Positions 1 to 7,697 of a stretch of DNA of 64,000 bases are shown here, piece after piece. The stretch's first letter is position 1, and every line of letters begins with the position of its first letter. The notes under the pieces are model-generated. The model had not been told where the DNA came from. It did no database searches and was given only the letters and a program-made list of their open reading frames with translations. Position numbers and translations under genes: made by a program. The stretch is from Oscillospiraceae bacterium (GTDB lineage Bacteria; Bacillota; Clostridia; Oscillospirales; Oscillospiraceae): positions 22,004-86,003 of the forward strand of contig SVLB01000005.1 in the NCBI GenBank assembly GCA_015068135.1, read 5' to 3'.

Positions 1-168
1 TTTGGCAATGAAGCTCTGCAGGGCATCGGCAATATCCGGCAGGATCCGGCTTCCGGAATCTGCCGTATCCGTGGGGATCTCCCACTTGTCCAGCAGAGTG
101 CCGGCCTCGTCAAAAAAAGCAAGCTTTACAGTGGTACCGCCCAGGTCCACACCAAATCCGTATTTCAT
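1..168 (-). CDS. ROK-family glucokinase-like kinase (N-terminus only)
   Basis: The first 56 codons read from the minus strand and the gene runs off the left edge. The protein opens with MKYGFGVDLGGTTVKLAFFD, the N-terminal phosphate-binding motif (DLGGTT) of ROK sugar kinases, which phosphorylate glucose or related sugars with ATP in the cytoplasm. The ATG at 166-168 is preceded by AGGAGGA at 177-183, so the start is secure. The substrate cannot be settled because the ROK signature and the zinc-binding cysteines lie outside the window; glucose is the most common substrate for this clostridial subgroup. Confidence 0.8.
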   Translation of the reverse strand, partial: MKYGFGVDLGGTTVKLAFFDEAGTLLDKWEIPTDTADSGSRILPDIADALQSFIAK

Positions 169-248
169 GGGGTTTATCCTCCTAAGTAAGTTTTTCTCAT
201 TATACACCCATACCCCGGAAAAAGCAAATTCCAATTTTCCGCAATGTC

Positions 249-300
249 ATTTCGGTGCGCAAGGCCTTCCCCCGAGGGGGAAGGCCTTGCGCACCGAAAT
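249..300. repeat. Perfect 25-bp palindrome (REP-like)
   Basis: Bases 249-273 and 276-300 are perfect reverse complements separated by 2 nt. The palindrome sits 30 bp downstream of the zinc-ribbon gene (minus strand) and upstream of the ROK gene. No T-run follows on the minus strand, so it is less a classic terminator than a REP-like element, although it could stabilise the mRNA end. Confidence 0.75.
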
Positions 301-329
301 AACACCGTACGCTAAATTGGAAAACGCCC

Positions 330-710
330 TTAGGTTTTTTTGATAAAGGTCTCCCGGCATTTGGGGCAGTGGATGGCAATCTTGCCCTTGCCCCGGGGGA
401 CGCGGACCTCCTGGCGGCATCGGGGGCAGTCAAAATACCGGTGCTTCCGATCCCCAAGGTGCTGGAAAAACAGCAAAAACGCCCGGTTTTCCCGGTAGCG
501 TTTGTAGGTATTCCGGGAAAAGCACCGGAAAATGGCGATGCTCATCAAAGTATAAGAGACCAGCGTCAGGGTCAGACTGACCCCGGGCTGACGGAAAAAC
601 ATCCCCAAAATACAAACTCCCAAACCGGAATATAAAAATACCAGGTTCAGCTTGTCCACACCGTAGCGTCCCTGCATGAAGCGGGCCATGCCCTGACGGA
701 ATCTACCCAT
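330..710 (-). CDS. Small membrane protein with C-terminal zinc ribbon
   Basis: A 126-residue protein. Two hydrophobic segments lie at about residues 22-38 and 46-62, followed by a basic, aromatic cytoplasmic stretch (SRNTYKRYRENRAFL). The C-terminal zinc ribbon has cysteine pairs CPRC and CPKC at about residues 95-117. The start at 710 has AGGAGGATC just upstream. I do not recognise a named family with a known function; similar small zinc-ribbon membrane proteins are common in Clostridia. It probably is expressed alone, ahead of the ROK kinase gene on the same strand. Confidence 0.7.
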   Translation of the reverse strand: MGRFRQGMARFMQGRYGVDKLNLVFLYSGLGVCILGMFFRQPGVSLTLTLVSYTLMSIAIFRCFSRNTYKRYRENRAFLLFFQHLGDRKHRYFDCPRCRQEVRVPRGKGKIAIHCPKCRETFIKKT

Positions 711-794
711 ACGGATCCTCCTGCAATGTTCTTAGTTATATTATATTGCAAATCAAGGTAAATTCAACCGTCCCAAGGGAAATTTAATGGAATG

Positions 795-823
795 TTTACA
801 CAGGATCAAATTTGTGCTATGAT
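795..823 (+). promoter_or_regulatory. Sigma-A promoter for GNAT-rlmD
   Basis: TTTACA at 795-800 and TATGAT at 818-823, separated by 17 bp, lie 30 bp upstream of the acetyltransferase start. Confidence 0.7.
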
Positions 824-853
824 AAATCCAAATCAGTATGGGAGGCGAAAACG

Positions 854-1324
854 ATGGAGATTCGTTTTGCAATGGAGAGGGATGTTGCCGGGATCCTGGC
901 ATTATTGCGGCAGGTGGGACAGGTCCACCATGAGGGTCGCCCGGATCTGTTCCGGGACAAAGCCTGTAAATATGGGGCATCACAGATCCTGACCATGCTC
1001 AATGATCCCCAAAATCCCATTTTTATCGCGGCCCGGGAGGAGAAGGTACTGGGCTACGCCTTCTGCAAAATGCAGAGCCACCCGGAGGACCCGGTACTGA
1101 CCAATGTGGAGAGTCTGTATATTGACGATCTGTGTGTGGACGAAGCCTGCCGGGGCCAGGGCGTGGGCAAGGCTCTTTACGAGACGGTCTGCCGCTATGC
1201 CAAAAGCCGCAAATGCTATAATGTGACCCTGAATGTCTGGAGCTGTAACGAAGTGGCTATGGCGTTTTATGAAAAAATGGGGCTGAAGCCCCAAAAAGTG
1301 GGCATGGAATTTATTTTGGAGTAA
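854..1324 (+). CDS. GNAT family N-acetyltransferase
   Basis: A 156-residue Gcn5-related acyltransferase. The acetyl-CoA pyrophosphate-binding motif is visible as DEACRGQGVGKALYE at about residues 93-107, followed by the typical NVWSCNEVAMAFYEKMGL segment, whose AxxFYxxxGF-like pattern ends the fold. The ATG at 854 was chosen because GGAGG lies at 841-845; an upstream in-frame ATG at 812 overlaps the promoter. The gene is followed after 5 bp by rlmD, so the two are probably co-transcribed. The acceptor substrate cannot be predicted from sequence; RimI-like protein acetylation or small-molecule acetylation are both possible. Confidence 0.85.
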   Translation: MEIRFAMERDVAGILALLRQVGQVHHEGRPDLFRDKACKYGASQILTMLNDPQNPIFIAAREEKVLGYAFCKMQSHPEDPVLTNVESLYIDDLCVDEACRGQGVGKALYETVCRYAKSRKCYNVTLNVWSCNEVAMAFYEKMGLKPQKVGMEFILE

Positions 1325-1329
1325 TCGGT

Positions 1330-2679
1330 ATGCTGGAAAAAAACAAGATCTACGAAACCCAAATTGTGGATTATACCGCCGATGGTCAGGGTGTTGCCCG
1401 GATCGAGGGCTGCGCGGTGTTCGTCCCCAATGCCATTGCCGGGGAGCTTTGCCGGGTGCGTATCGAAAAGGTGGGCAAGACCTGGGCGGCGGGCAAGCTG
1501 GTGGAAATCCTGGAAAAATCTCCCCATCGGGTGAATCGGGAATGTCCCGTGGCAAAGCTTTGCGGCGGCTGTGATTTTTGGCATATGGACTATGCCGAGG
1601 AGACCCGGCTGAAAGCGGACCGGGTGCGCCAGGCACTGAACCGCATTGGCGGAGAGAATCTCTCCGAGATCCCCATTTTGGCGGCCCCCACCTGCCGGGG
1701 TTACCGCAACAAAGCCCAGTACCCCGTGTCCAGTCAAAAGGGCCGGGCCTTTGCGGGCTTTTTCCGGGCCGGGACCCATCAGGTGGTGGAAAATGACCGA
1801 TGCCGGATCCTGCCGGAGGAAACGGACCGGGTCAAGAAGCTGGTTATAGATTATGTAAACCACTACCGGATCTCTGCCTATGACGAAACTGCCCATAAGG
1901 GCCTTCTGCGGCACATTTATGTCCGACGGGGCGCAGTCTCCGGGCAGATTTTGGTGTGCCTGGTGGTCAATGGCAGAAAGCTGCCCCATCCGGAATTTCT
2001 GATCGAAAAATTAAAAGCCGTTCCCGGCTTCACTACCCTGGTGCTGGCGGTGAACGAACGCCCCGGAAACGCCATTTTGGGCAATGAATTTATTACCCTT
2101 TACGGCCCGGGCTATATAGAAGATACCCTGTGTGGCCTGAATTTCCGGCTCTCTCCCCGATCCTTTTACCAGGTCAATCACCACCAGGCCCAAAGGCTCT
2201 ACGAGGCCGCCATCTCCCAGGCCCAGATCACGAAGGATGATTTGGTTTTAGACCTGTACTGCGGCGTGGGAACCATCACTTTGGCTATGGCCAGGGCCGC
2301 AGGCCGGGTCATTGGCGTGGAGGTGGTGGAGCAGGCGGTGATCGATGCCCGGGAAAACGCGGTGCGCAACGGCATTAGCAACGCGGAATTTTTCTGCGGC
2401 GATGCGGGCAAGGCCGCCCTGGAGCTGGAAGAGCGGGGTATCCGCCCGGATGTGGTGGTGGTAGACCCCCCGAGAAAGGGCCTGAACGCAGATACCATCG
2501 AGGCCCTCTCCAAAATGTCCCCCCGGCGGATCGTCTATGTGTCCTGCGACCCGGCAACGTTAGCAAGAGATGTGGCCCTGCTGAAAGAAAAGGGTTATAT
2601 GGTTGCTTCTGCCCAGGCGGCAGATCTGTTCCCCCGGTGCGCGCACGTAGAATCCATCGTGTGCCTTGCACGCGATTGA
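1330..2679 (+). CDS. rlmD: 23S rRNA (uracil-C5)-methyltransferase, RlmD/RumA family
   Basis: A 449-residue class I SAM methyltransferase that makes 5-methyluridine in 23S rRNA. An N-terminal TRAM-like RNA-binding domain spans about residues 1-60. Iron-sulfur cysteines follow, with CGGC in KLCGGCDFWHM at about 78-81, an upstream Cys in NRECP and a later Cys in ENDRC. The SAM site reads DLYCGVGTITLAMA at about 308-321. DPPRKG lies near 380 and the catalytic cysteine is in VSCDPATLARD at about 402. Length and motif order match RlmD/RlmCD; which uracil (747, 1939 or both) is modified cannot be told. Start at 1330, directly after the GNAT gene. Confidence 0.93.
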   Translation: MLEKNKIYETQIVDYTADGQGVARIEGCAVFVPNAIAGELCRVRIEKVGKTWAAGKLVEILEKSPHRVNRECPVAKLCGGCDFWHMDYAEETRLKADRVRQALNRIGGENLSEIPILAAPTCRGYRNKAQYPVSSQKGRAFAGFFRAGTHQVVENDRCRILPEETDRVKKLVIDYVNHYRISAYDETAHKGLLRHIYVRRGAVSGQILVCLVVNGRKLPHPEFLIEKLKAVPGFTTLVLAVNERPGNAILGNEFITLYGPGYIEDTLCGLNFRLSPRSFYQVNHHQAQRLYEAAISQAQITKDDLVLDLYCGVGTITLAMARAAGRVIGVEVVEQAVIDARENAVRNGISNAEFFCGDAGKAALELEERGIRPDVVVVDPPRKGLNADTIEALSKMSPRRIVYVSCDPATLARDVALLKEKGYMVASAQAADLFPRCAHVESIVCLARD

Positions 2680-2683
2680 TTCG

Positions 2684-2911
2684 TCGATATAAATCCCTTC
2701 GGGATTTTCGATATTTCCCATTGGGAATCGATATGTGCTGGCGCACGCGATATGCCCTGCGGGGCGAGAAGGGATTTCTATCGAACGTGTCGCCAACGGC
2801 GACATATCGAACAGCGGCAACGCCGCTGTATATCGATTTTGCCGTCAGGCAAAAATATCGAGTTGCAAAGCAACATATCGACAAAAAGGGCCGATGTGCC
2901 TCAATCGGCCC
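2684..2911. repeat. Tandem hairpin array with TCGATAT spacers
   Basis: At least nine short hairpins with different stems and 1-4 nt loops in most units (8-10 nt in the last) are strung together, each separated by the 7-mer TCGATAT in the left half (2684-2690, 2708-2714, 2728-2734, variant 2747-2753) and by its reverse complement ATATCGA, or TATCGA, in the right half (near 2779, 2805, 2830, 2855 and 2875). Examples are AAATCCC-TTC-GGGATTT (2691-2707), TTCCCA-T-TGGGAA (2715-2727), ACAGCGGC-AAC-GCCGCTGT and GTTGC-AAA-GCAAC. The orientation flips near 2766. The array lies between rlmD and the gene at 2929; a fragment of the same pattern occurs behind that gene. Confidence 0.85.
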
Positions 2912-2928
2912 CGACAGGAGGTTTTGGT

Positions 2929-3228
2929 ATGACAACCGAAGATCTGCGTGCTGTTTATGAGCAGCTAAGAGATAAGTACAGCTTGCGATGGACAACTTCC
3001 TCCCAATTGGATGAGGGGTTTGACGGAGTTTTTCCTGTTATTGTAGGAAAAGCCCACGGCCAGATTATTGAGCTATATGAATATGACGGTGACTTCGTGT
3101 TAGATGTAATGGACGAAGCACAGACAAAAGGCACCCATTTTCACCCGAATAACGTTGCCTCTGCCGTTGCGGATATTGCAGAATTTATGGACGGAAAGTC
3201 AGACTATCCGTTGTTCCCGTTTCGGTAG
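2929..3228 (+). CDS. Uncharacterised 99-residue acidic protein
   Basis: A 99-residue soluble protein, MTTEDLRAVYEQLRDKYS at the N-terminus, with no signal peptide or membrane segment. It is rich in Asp/Glu and aromatic residues and mixes predicted alpha and beta structure. The ATG at 2929 follows AGGAGG at 2917-2922. I do not recognise a family. Its setting is the notable part: the gene sits between the hairpin array (2684-2911) and a partial copy of the array pattern (3230-3253), as if the gene and its flanks form a cassette. Confidence 0.7.
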   Translation: MTTEDLRAVYEQLRDKYSLRWTTSSQLDEGFDGVFPVIVGKAHGQIIELYEYDGDFVLDVMDEAQTKGTHFHPNNVASAVADIAEFMDGKSDYPLFPFR

Positions 3229-3229
3229 G

Positions 3230-3253
3230 TCGAACGGCGACATATCGACAAAA
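3230..3253. repeat. Fragment of the hairpin-array pattern
   Basis: TCGAAC, then GGCGACATATCGACAAAA, repeats pieces found at 2781-2810 and 2875-2886 of the array upstream of the gene at 2929. Confidence 0.65.
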
Positions 3254-3256
3254 CAA

Positions 3257-3284
3257 GTAGGGACACCCCCGGGGGTGTCCCTAC
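3257..3284. terminator. Perfect 14-bp palindrome between convergent genes
   Basis: GTAGGGACACCCCC is followed at once by its reverse complement. It lies between the 99-aa gene (plus) and the flavoprotein gene (minus, stop at 3292). On the minus strand a T-rich stretch (TTGTTTTG) follows, so it may end the flavoprotein transcript. The stem resembles the GGACACCC...GGGTGTCC stem in the MITE-like repeats near 33 and 42 kb. Confidence 0.5.
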
Positions 3285-3291
3285 GGTATTA

Positions 3292-4560
3292 TCATTTTAT
3301 GTAAGAAAGAATTTCCTTTACATCCACGCCGCGGACATCGGTATTGTGCTTTACCGTGAGGGCGGCGCCGATACCGGCGGCTTCACCCATGGCAAGGCAG
3401 TTGGGCATGACCCGGATGCTGGCCAGGGCGGCACGTTCCATGGAAACGCTTCTGCCGGAAACCAGCAGATTCTTCACCCCTAGGGGGATCATGCACCGCC
3501 AGGGGATGCCGTGGCTTTCACCGGCGGTGTACTGGTAGAGCTTCATGCCCTGCATGGAGGGGGGAACCTTGCCGTGGCAGTCCAGATGGTAGCTGTTGCG
3601 GCAGATCTCGTCGTCAAAGGAACGGCGGGCCATATAGTCTTCCAATGTGATGGTGTATTCACCCTTGATCCTTCGGGACTCCCGGGTGCCGATGCCGGTG
3701 GCGGTGGTAACGATGCAGGCATCGGCAAAGATCTCCGGCTCAAAATCCTTCAGAGCCTGCAGATACTGCTCTGCCATCTGACGGCCCTTGACCATGGCGG
3801 CACTGACGGCCTCGGGATCTGTGGAATCCAAGCTGTAGAGATGGCCGGCGTTGGCGATCAGCACGCCGTTGCCCCAGTAGGCGGGGATGAAATGCTTGCA
3901 AAGCAGAGGATATTTCTTGCTGTCGATGATATTGCGCCAAAGGCCCTCCTTGGGACCGCTGCCCAGGATCTTGTCGCCCCGCTTTTCCAGGTGGCAGTTG
4001 GCGATAATGAAGCACAGGGAGGCAGGCTGCAGGTGACCCAGCTCGTCGCCCATCTCAAAGGGAACGCCGCTGAAGGTGGCCACATCTGCGTCGCCGGTGC
4101 AGTCAATATAGGTTTTTGCCTTGTAGGGGGTCAGGCCAGCTTTGTTGGCAACGATCAGAGCCTGGATGCTGCCGTCTTCGACCACGGCATCCACCACCCG
4201 GCTGTCAAAGAGGACCTGCACACCGGCTTCGGCAAGCATTTCGTCATAGACCGTTTTGACCATCTCCGGGTACAGCTCGACCCAGCGGTACTTCTCCATG
4301 GGAAGTCCCGCTTTCTTCTTATAGCGATCCAGGATCTCCAGGGGAATGGAGCGGTAAATGACCTTTTCCATATCGTCAAAGGGAGCCCATTTGGAGACCA
4401 GGCCTACAGTTGCCATACCGCCCAGGCAGGCGGCAGCCTCGATCACCAGGACCTTGACGCCCATGCGACCGGCGGCAATGGCGGCGGCGCAGCCGGCAGG
4501 ACCGCCACCGGCAATGATCACATCATATTCCTTGGGTGCGTTCTTCACAGTAATCTGCAC
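3292..4560 (-). CDS. FAD-dependent oxidoreductase
   Basis: A 422-residue flavoprotein with an N-terminal Rossmann fold: YDVIIAGGGPAGCAAAIAAG at about residues 12-31 binds the ADP part of FAD, followed by ACLGGMATVGLVSKW. The closing motif GMKNL-type segment PLGVKNLLVSGRSVS and NCLAMGEAAGIGAAL (about 370-405) fit the FAD-dependent oxidoreductase family of PF12831, often found with carbohydrate catabolism genes; the substrate is unknown. I chose the GTG at 4558-4560 because GGAGG lies 8 nt upstream; a GTG at 4575 overlaps that Shine-Dalgarno. A terminator-like palindrome follows the stop. Confidence 0.8.
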   Translation of the reverse strand: MQITVKNAPKEYDVIIAGGGPAGCAAAIAAGRMGVKVLVIEAAACLGGMATVGLVSKWAPFDDMEKVIYRSIPLEILDRYKKKAGLPMEKYRWVELYPEMVKTVYDEMLAEAGVQVLFDSRVVDAVVEDGSIQALIVANKAGLTPYKAKTYIDCTGDADVATFSGVPFEMGDELGHLQPASLCFIIANCHLEKRGDKILGSGPKEGLWRNIIDSKKYPLLCKHFIPAYWGNGVLIANAGHLYSLDSTDPEAVSAAMVKGRQMAEQYLQALKDFEPEIFADACIVTTATGIGTRESRRIKGEYTITLEDYMARRSFDDEICRNSYHLDCHGKVPPSMQGMKLYQYTAGESHGIPWRCMIPLGVKNLLVSGRSVSMERAALASIRVMPNCLAMGEAAGIGAALTVKHNTDVRGVDVKEILSYIK

Positions 4561-4662
4561 GGAAAATACCTCCACAGTTTGATTTCCCTTATTATATACC
4601 AGAATCCACAGAAAAAGCTATACAGATTCCTTGAAAAAAAGACAGCTATTCGCAGGGTACAT

Positions 4663-4691
4663 TTGACAAACGGGTTTATTTGCGCTATAAT
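4663..4691 (+). promoter_or_regulatory. Consensus sigma-A promoter of queT
   Basis: TTGACA at 4663-4668 and TATAAT at 4686-4691 with the ideal 17-bp spacing; the transcript would begin just ahead of the riboswitch. Confidence 0.9.
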
Positions 4692-4705
4692 ACCGGAAAT
4701 TTCAT

Positions 4706-4746
4706 AGGACAGTTCGAAACCATCCTGTCGGTAAACAAAACTAGGG
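4706..4746 (+). promoter_or_regulatory. preQ1-I riboswitch aptamer
   Basis: The stem GACAG/CTGTC (4709-4713 with 4725-4729) encloses a TTCGAAACCATC-like loop and is followed by the A-rich tail GGTAAACAAAACTAGGG. This closely matches the compact class I preQ1 aptamer, in which the tail folds back and its GG pairs with loop cytosines. It lies between a consensus promoter and a terminator hairpin and precedes queT. The expected logic (established for the family) is that preQ1 binding promotes termination and lowers transporter expression. Confidence 0.88.
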
Positions 4747-4754
4747 AAAGGGAT

Positions 4755-4775
4755 GGGCGCGGTGCGCCCTTTTTT
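4755..4775 (+). terminator. Riboswitch expression-platform terminator
   Basis: GGGCGC-GGT-GCGCCC followed by six T residues, 9 bp after the aptamer and immediately upstream of queT: an intrinsic terminator placed as the switch's off state. Confidence 0.88.
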
Positions 4776-4778
4776 GTT

Positions 4779-5279
4779 ATGCAAAAGCGATCCAAAGCCA
4801 TGGCCCACGGGGCCATGATCGCGGCACTGTATGTGCTGCTGACCTATTTACAGAATTTTATTTTTCCAAACTCCGCCTCCGGGGCGATCCAGTTCCGGGC
4901 ATCGGAGGCACTGTGCGTTTTGGCACTGTTCACGCCCAATGCCATTTGGGGGCTGAGTGTGGGCTGCTTGCTGTTTAATTTGAGTCTTGCGGGAGCGCTT
5001 CCCCTGGACCCGGTCTGCGGCACCCTGGCCACACTGCTTGCCACCTGGGGGATGTATACCACCCGGAAGCTGTGTATCCTTGGGATCCCGTTACCGGCGC
5101 TGATACTGCCGGCTTTCTTTAACGCCCTGATCGTAGGCTGGGAGCTTACGGTGTATATCGGCTACAGCTATTGGTTCAATTTCGGCTGTGTGGCCCTGGG
5201 AGAGCTGGGGGTGCTTTTCACCCTGGGACTTGCTTTGTACCTGGGCATCCGCAAACGCGGCCTGAACCGGCTTTTTTGA
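4779..5279 (+). CDS. queT: Queuosine precursor ECF transporter S component QueT
   Basis: A 166-residue integral membrane protein with about five to six hydrophobic segments. It contains the QueT-family signature region FPNSASGAIQFRASEALCVLALFTP... and the C-terminal GELGVLFTLGLAL helix. QueT is the substrate-binding subunit that, with a shared ECF module encoded elsewhere, imports a queuosine precursor such as preQ1 or preQ0. The upstream preQ1-I riboswitch supports the assignment. The ATG at 4779 gives the usual family length but has no clear Shine-Dalgarno because the terminator stem lies right before it; the ATG at 4800 is an alternative. Confidence 0.9.
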   Translation: MQKRSKAMAHGAMIAALYVLLTYLQNFIFPNSASGAIQFRASEALCVLALFTPNAIWGLSVGCLLFNLSLAGALPLDPVCGTLATLLATWGMYTTRKLCILGIPLPALILPAFFNALIVGWELTVYIGYSYWFNFGCVALGELGVLFTLGLALYLGIRKRGLNRLF

Positions 5280-5372
5280 TATACAAAATGCCTTCTTTTT
5301 TAAGAAATCTGTATAGCCTTTTGGGGGTATATGGTTTATAATGGGAGAAAATTCTGAGTGGAGGGAATGGAT

Positions 5373-7250
5373 ATGATCCGCTTACAGTTTGACGCGTCAC
5401 AAATTGCCGGATTGGAGCAGGGCCTTGCCCTGGCGGCCCGAACCCGTGGCTTTTCTATGGGAGAGGGAGGCGTTTTGGTGTCCGTGGGTCGATGCCCCAA
5501 GGGACTGCGCCTGGAAGGCCGAAAGGGTCAGTACAGTCTGTACTATGGGGAACGGGTGAGCTTTTTCCGGGGAATCGCCCTGCTGGTGGGCAATCTGGAG
5601 CAGGGAAAAACAGCATTTTCCTATAGCCAAAGCCCCAGCCTGGACCTGTGCGGCGGTATGCTGGACTGCTCCCGCAATGCTGTTGCCAATACCCGGACGG
5701 TGCTGGATCACCTGGCCTTTTCGGCTCTGATGGGTCTGAACTGCGTGATGCTCTACACCGAGGATACTTACACCGTGGAGGGGTATCCCTATTTTGGTTA
5801 TATGCGGGGCCGCTACACTCCCGAGGAGCTGAAGACCTTTGACGATGCGGCTTACAGCCTGGGCATTGAGCTGATCCCCTGCATACAGACCCTGGCCCAT
5901 CTGAAGACCACTCTGCGATGGGAATATGCTGCCAAAATGAAGGATGACGGCGATGTGCTGCTCATCGGTGAGGAGCAGACCTACGCATTCATCGAGGCCA
6001 TGCTCAGATCCCTGCGGCCCTGCTTCCGCTCCAACCGGATCCATATCGGCATGGATGAGGCCTGGGGTGTGGGCCGGGGCAATTATATGAACAAGCACGG
6101 CTATCGGGACCGGTTCGAGATTTTGTCCGAGCATTTGAACAAGGTCTGTGCCCTTACGGAAAAATACGGGTTCCGGCCTATGATGTGGAGCGATATGTTC
6201 TTCCGTATCGGCTCGAAAAAGCATACTTATTACGATCCCGATGTCCGGTTCCCGGAGAATATCTCCGAAATGATCCCGGCAAACATAGATATGGTCTACT
6301 GGGACTATTACAGCACCGATGTGGAGCGGTACAAGGCTATGATCCGGGGCCATCAGCAGCTGCAAAGACCCCTGGTCTTTGCCGGTGCGGTGTATAAATG
6401 GCAGGGGTTAGCCCCCAACCATACTATGACCTTTGCGGTGACCCATCCTGCACTGCAGGCCTGCCGGGAGCTGGGGGTAAAAGAGGTCTTTGCCACCATG
6501 TGGGGGGATGACGGCGGTGAGATCAGCCAGGACACCATGCTTTTGGGTATGCAGCTGTTTGCCGAGTATAATTATCAGGATACGGTGACCCGGGAAGATC
6601 TGATGGATACCTTCCGTCTGTGTACCGGCTTTTCCGGGGAGGATCAGTGGAAGCTGGCCATTGATGACCTGGATGATACGGATATCTATTCCATGCGTGC
6701 GCCCCTGAGCAAGCAGATCTTGTACATGGATGTACTCCAGGGGCTGCTGGACAAGCATTTCCGGGACTTGGACCTGGGCAGCTTCTACGATCAGAAGCTT
6801 GCGGAGCTTGCCGCATTGGAGCCCTGCCCCAGACTGGAAAAGCTGTACAATTACTACAGGACCCTGACCCCCATCCTGAAAAAGAAATGGAATCTGGGCA
6901 TCCGCATCCGGGATGCCTATCAGGCCGGGGACAAAGGGACTTTGGCAGACTGCGCGAAGGTATGCCAGGAGCTTCTGTGTTTGTATGAAGCCTTCCATGA
7001 GGCTGCTTATGCTTTGTGGATGGAGGAGAACAAGCCCTTCGGCTTTGATCGGCTGGATCTGCGCCTGGGCGGAGCCATCCGGCGCATCCGTACCGCAAAG
7101 ACCCGGCTGGAGGCCTACTGCTGTGGAGAGCTGCCCCGGCTGGAGGAGCTGGAGGAGGAAATTTTGTACCTGGAACCCTCCCGAGCAGGAAAATTGCCCT
7201 ATGGTAAGCTCTATAAGACCGTTTCCACCGTCTCTGCTGAGTGGGGCTAA
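5373..7250 (+). CDS. Beta-N-acetylhexosaminidase, GH20 family
   Basis: A 625-residue protein without a signal peptide, so probably cytoplasmic. The GH20 TIM barrel spans about residues 95-410, with CGGMLDCSRNAV at its start. The catalytic Asp-Glu pair is in HIGMDEAW (D228, E229); the Asp orients the substrate acetamido group and the Glu is the general acid in substrate-assisted hydrolysis of terminal GlcNAc or GalNAc. TMWGDDGGE near 380 is a further conserved barrel-end motif. The C-terminal 200 residues are helical. The ATG at 5373 has GGAGGG 7 nt upstream; a TATAAT lies at 5337-5342 without a good -35. A terminator follows, so it is probably monocistronic. Confidence 0.85.
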   Translation: MIRLQFDASQIAGLEQGLALAARTRGFSMGEGGVLVSVGRCPKGLRLEGRKGQYSLYYGERVSFFRGIALLVGNLEQGKTAFSYSQSPSLDLCGGMLDCSRNAVANTRTVLDHLAFSALMGLNCVMLYTEDTYTVEGYPYFGYMRGRYTPEELKTFDDAAYSLGIELIPCIQTLAHLKTTLRWEYAAKMKDDGDVLLIGEEQTYAFIEAMLRSLRPCFRSNRIHIGMDEAWGVGRGNYMNKHGYRDRFEILSEHLNKVCALTEKYGFRPMMWSDMFFRIGSKKHTYYDPDVRFPENISEMIPANIDMVYWDYYSTDVERYKAMIRGHQQLQRPLVFAGAVYKWQGLAPNHTMTFAVTHPALQACRELGVKEVFATMWGDDGGEISQDTMLLGMQLFAEYNYQDTVTREDLMDTFRLCTGFSGEDQWKLAIDDLDDTDIYSMRAPLSKQILYMDVLQGLLDKHFRDLDLGSFYDQKLAELAALEPCPRLEKLYNYYRTLTPILKKKWNLGIRIRDAYQAGDKGTLADCAKVCQELLCLYEAFHEAAYALWMEENKPFGFDRLDLRLGGAIRRIRTAKTRLEAYCCGELPRLEELEEEILYLEPSRAGKLPYGKLYKTVSTVSAEWG

Positions 7251-7265
7251 ACTGGGAATAAACGG

Positions 7266-7293
7266 AAAAATCGGCTCTTCGGAGCCGATTTTT
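7266..7293 (+). terminator. Intrinsic terminator after the GH20 gene
   Basis: AAAAATCGGCTC-TTCG-GAGCCGATTTTT, a symmetrical stem usable in both directions. A nearly identical terminator (loop CTCG) closes the peptide ABC operon at 16954-16982. Confidence 0.88.
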
Positions 7294-7432
7294 ATAAGGA
7301 AGTGCAAAATGCAAAGTGATCCACGGATTACCACATATAACTCGTAACTGCTTCGTTTATGGTCAAAATGCGAGTGTGTGCAAGGTGGAAACATTTGGAG
7401 TCGGTGAAAATACACAAAAAATCGGAAAAGTG

Positions 7433-7462
7433 TTGACATACCCGGCTTGTTTATGGTATATT
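7433..7462 (+). promoter_or_regulatory. Promoter of the peptide ABC operon
   Basis: TTGACA at 7433-7438 and TATATT at 7457-7462, 18 bp apart. It drives an unusually long leader of about 230 nt before the binding-protein start codon. Confidence 0.75.
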
Positions 7463-7486
7463 GCATAAACACATAAATATTTTTTG

Positions 7487-7641
7487 GGAAAAAGGGTACC
7501 CTTTTTCCATTCTCACCGAAGGTGAGAATGATGATCCATTGGCTTTTTCGGCAAATTGCCGTTAATGCATAATGGGTGCAAGTTCCGCATATCCTATTCG
7601 GGCAGGTTTTCTGTTAGTTGGTAGCGGCAGAAAACAGCCTG
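7487..7641 (+). other. Hairpin-rich 5' leader of the peptide ABC operon
   Basis: The leader holds four successive stems: a perfect 22-bp palindrome at 7487-7508; ATTCTCACC-GAA-GGTGAGAAT at 7509-7529; CGGCAA-A-TTGCCG at 7549-7561; and a longer stem GCAGG..TTTTCTG with CAGAAAA..CCTGC at about 7602-7641. I could not match it to a known riboswitch or T-box. It may be an unrecognised regulatory RNA or another of the tandem-hairpin arrays found in this window. Confidence 0.5.
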
Positions 7642-7697
7642 CAAGGCGCTGCTGGAACGGCATCCGTATTATAAAATTTTCTAGGAGGAAAATGAAA

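Noticed and set aside
2684..2911. CRISPR array
   Set aside because: The constant part is only 7 bp and the variable parts are palindromes; no cas genes are present.
7463..7690. T-box or known riboswitch in the peptide transporter leader
   Set aside because: No T-box consensus (such as GGTGGNACCGCG) or other class core was found; kept only as an unidentified structured leader.
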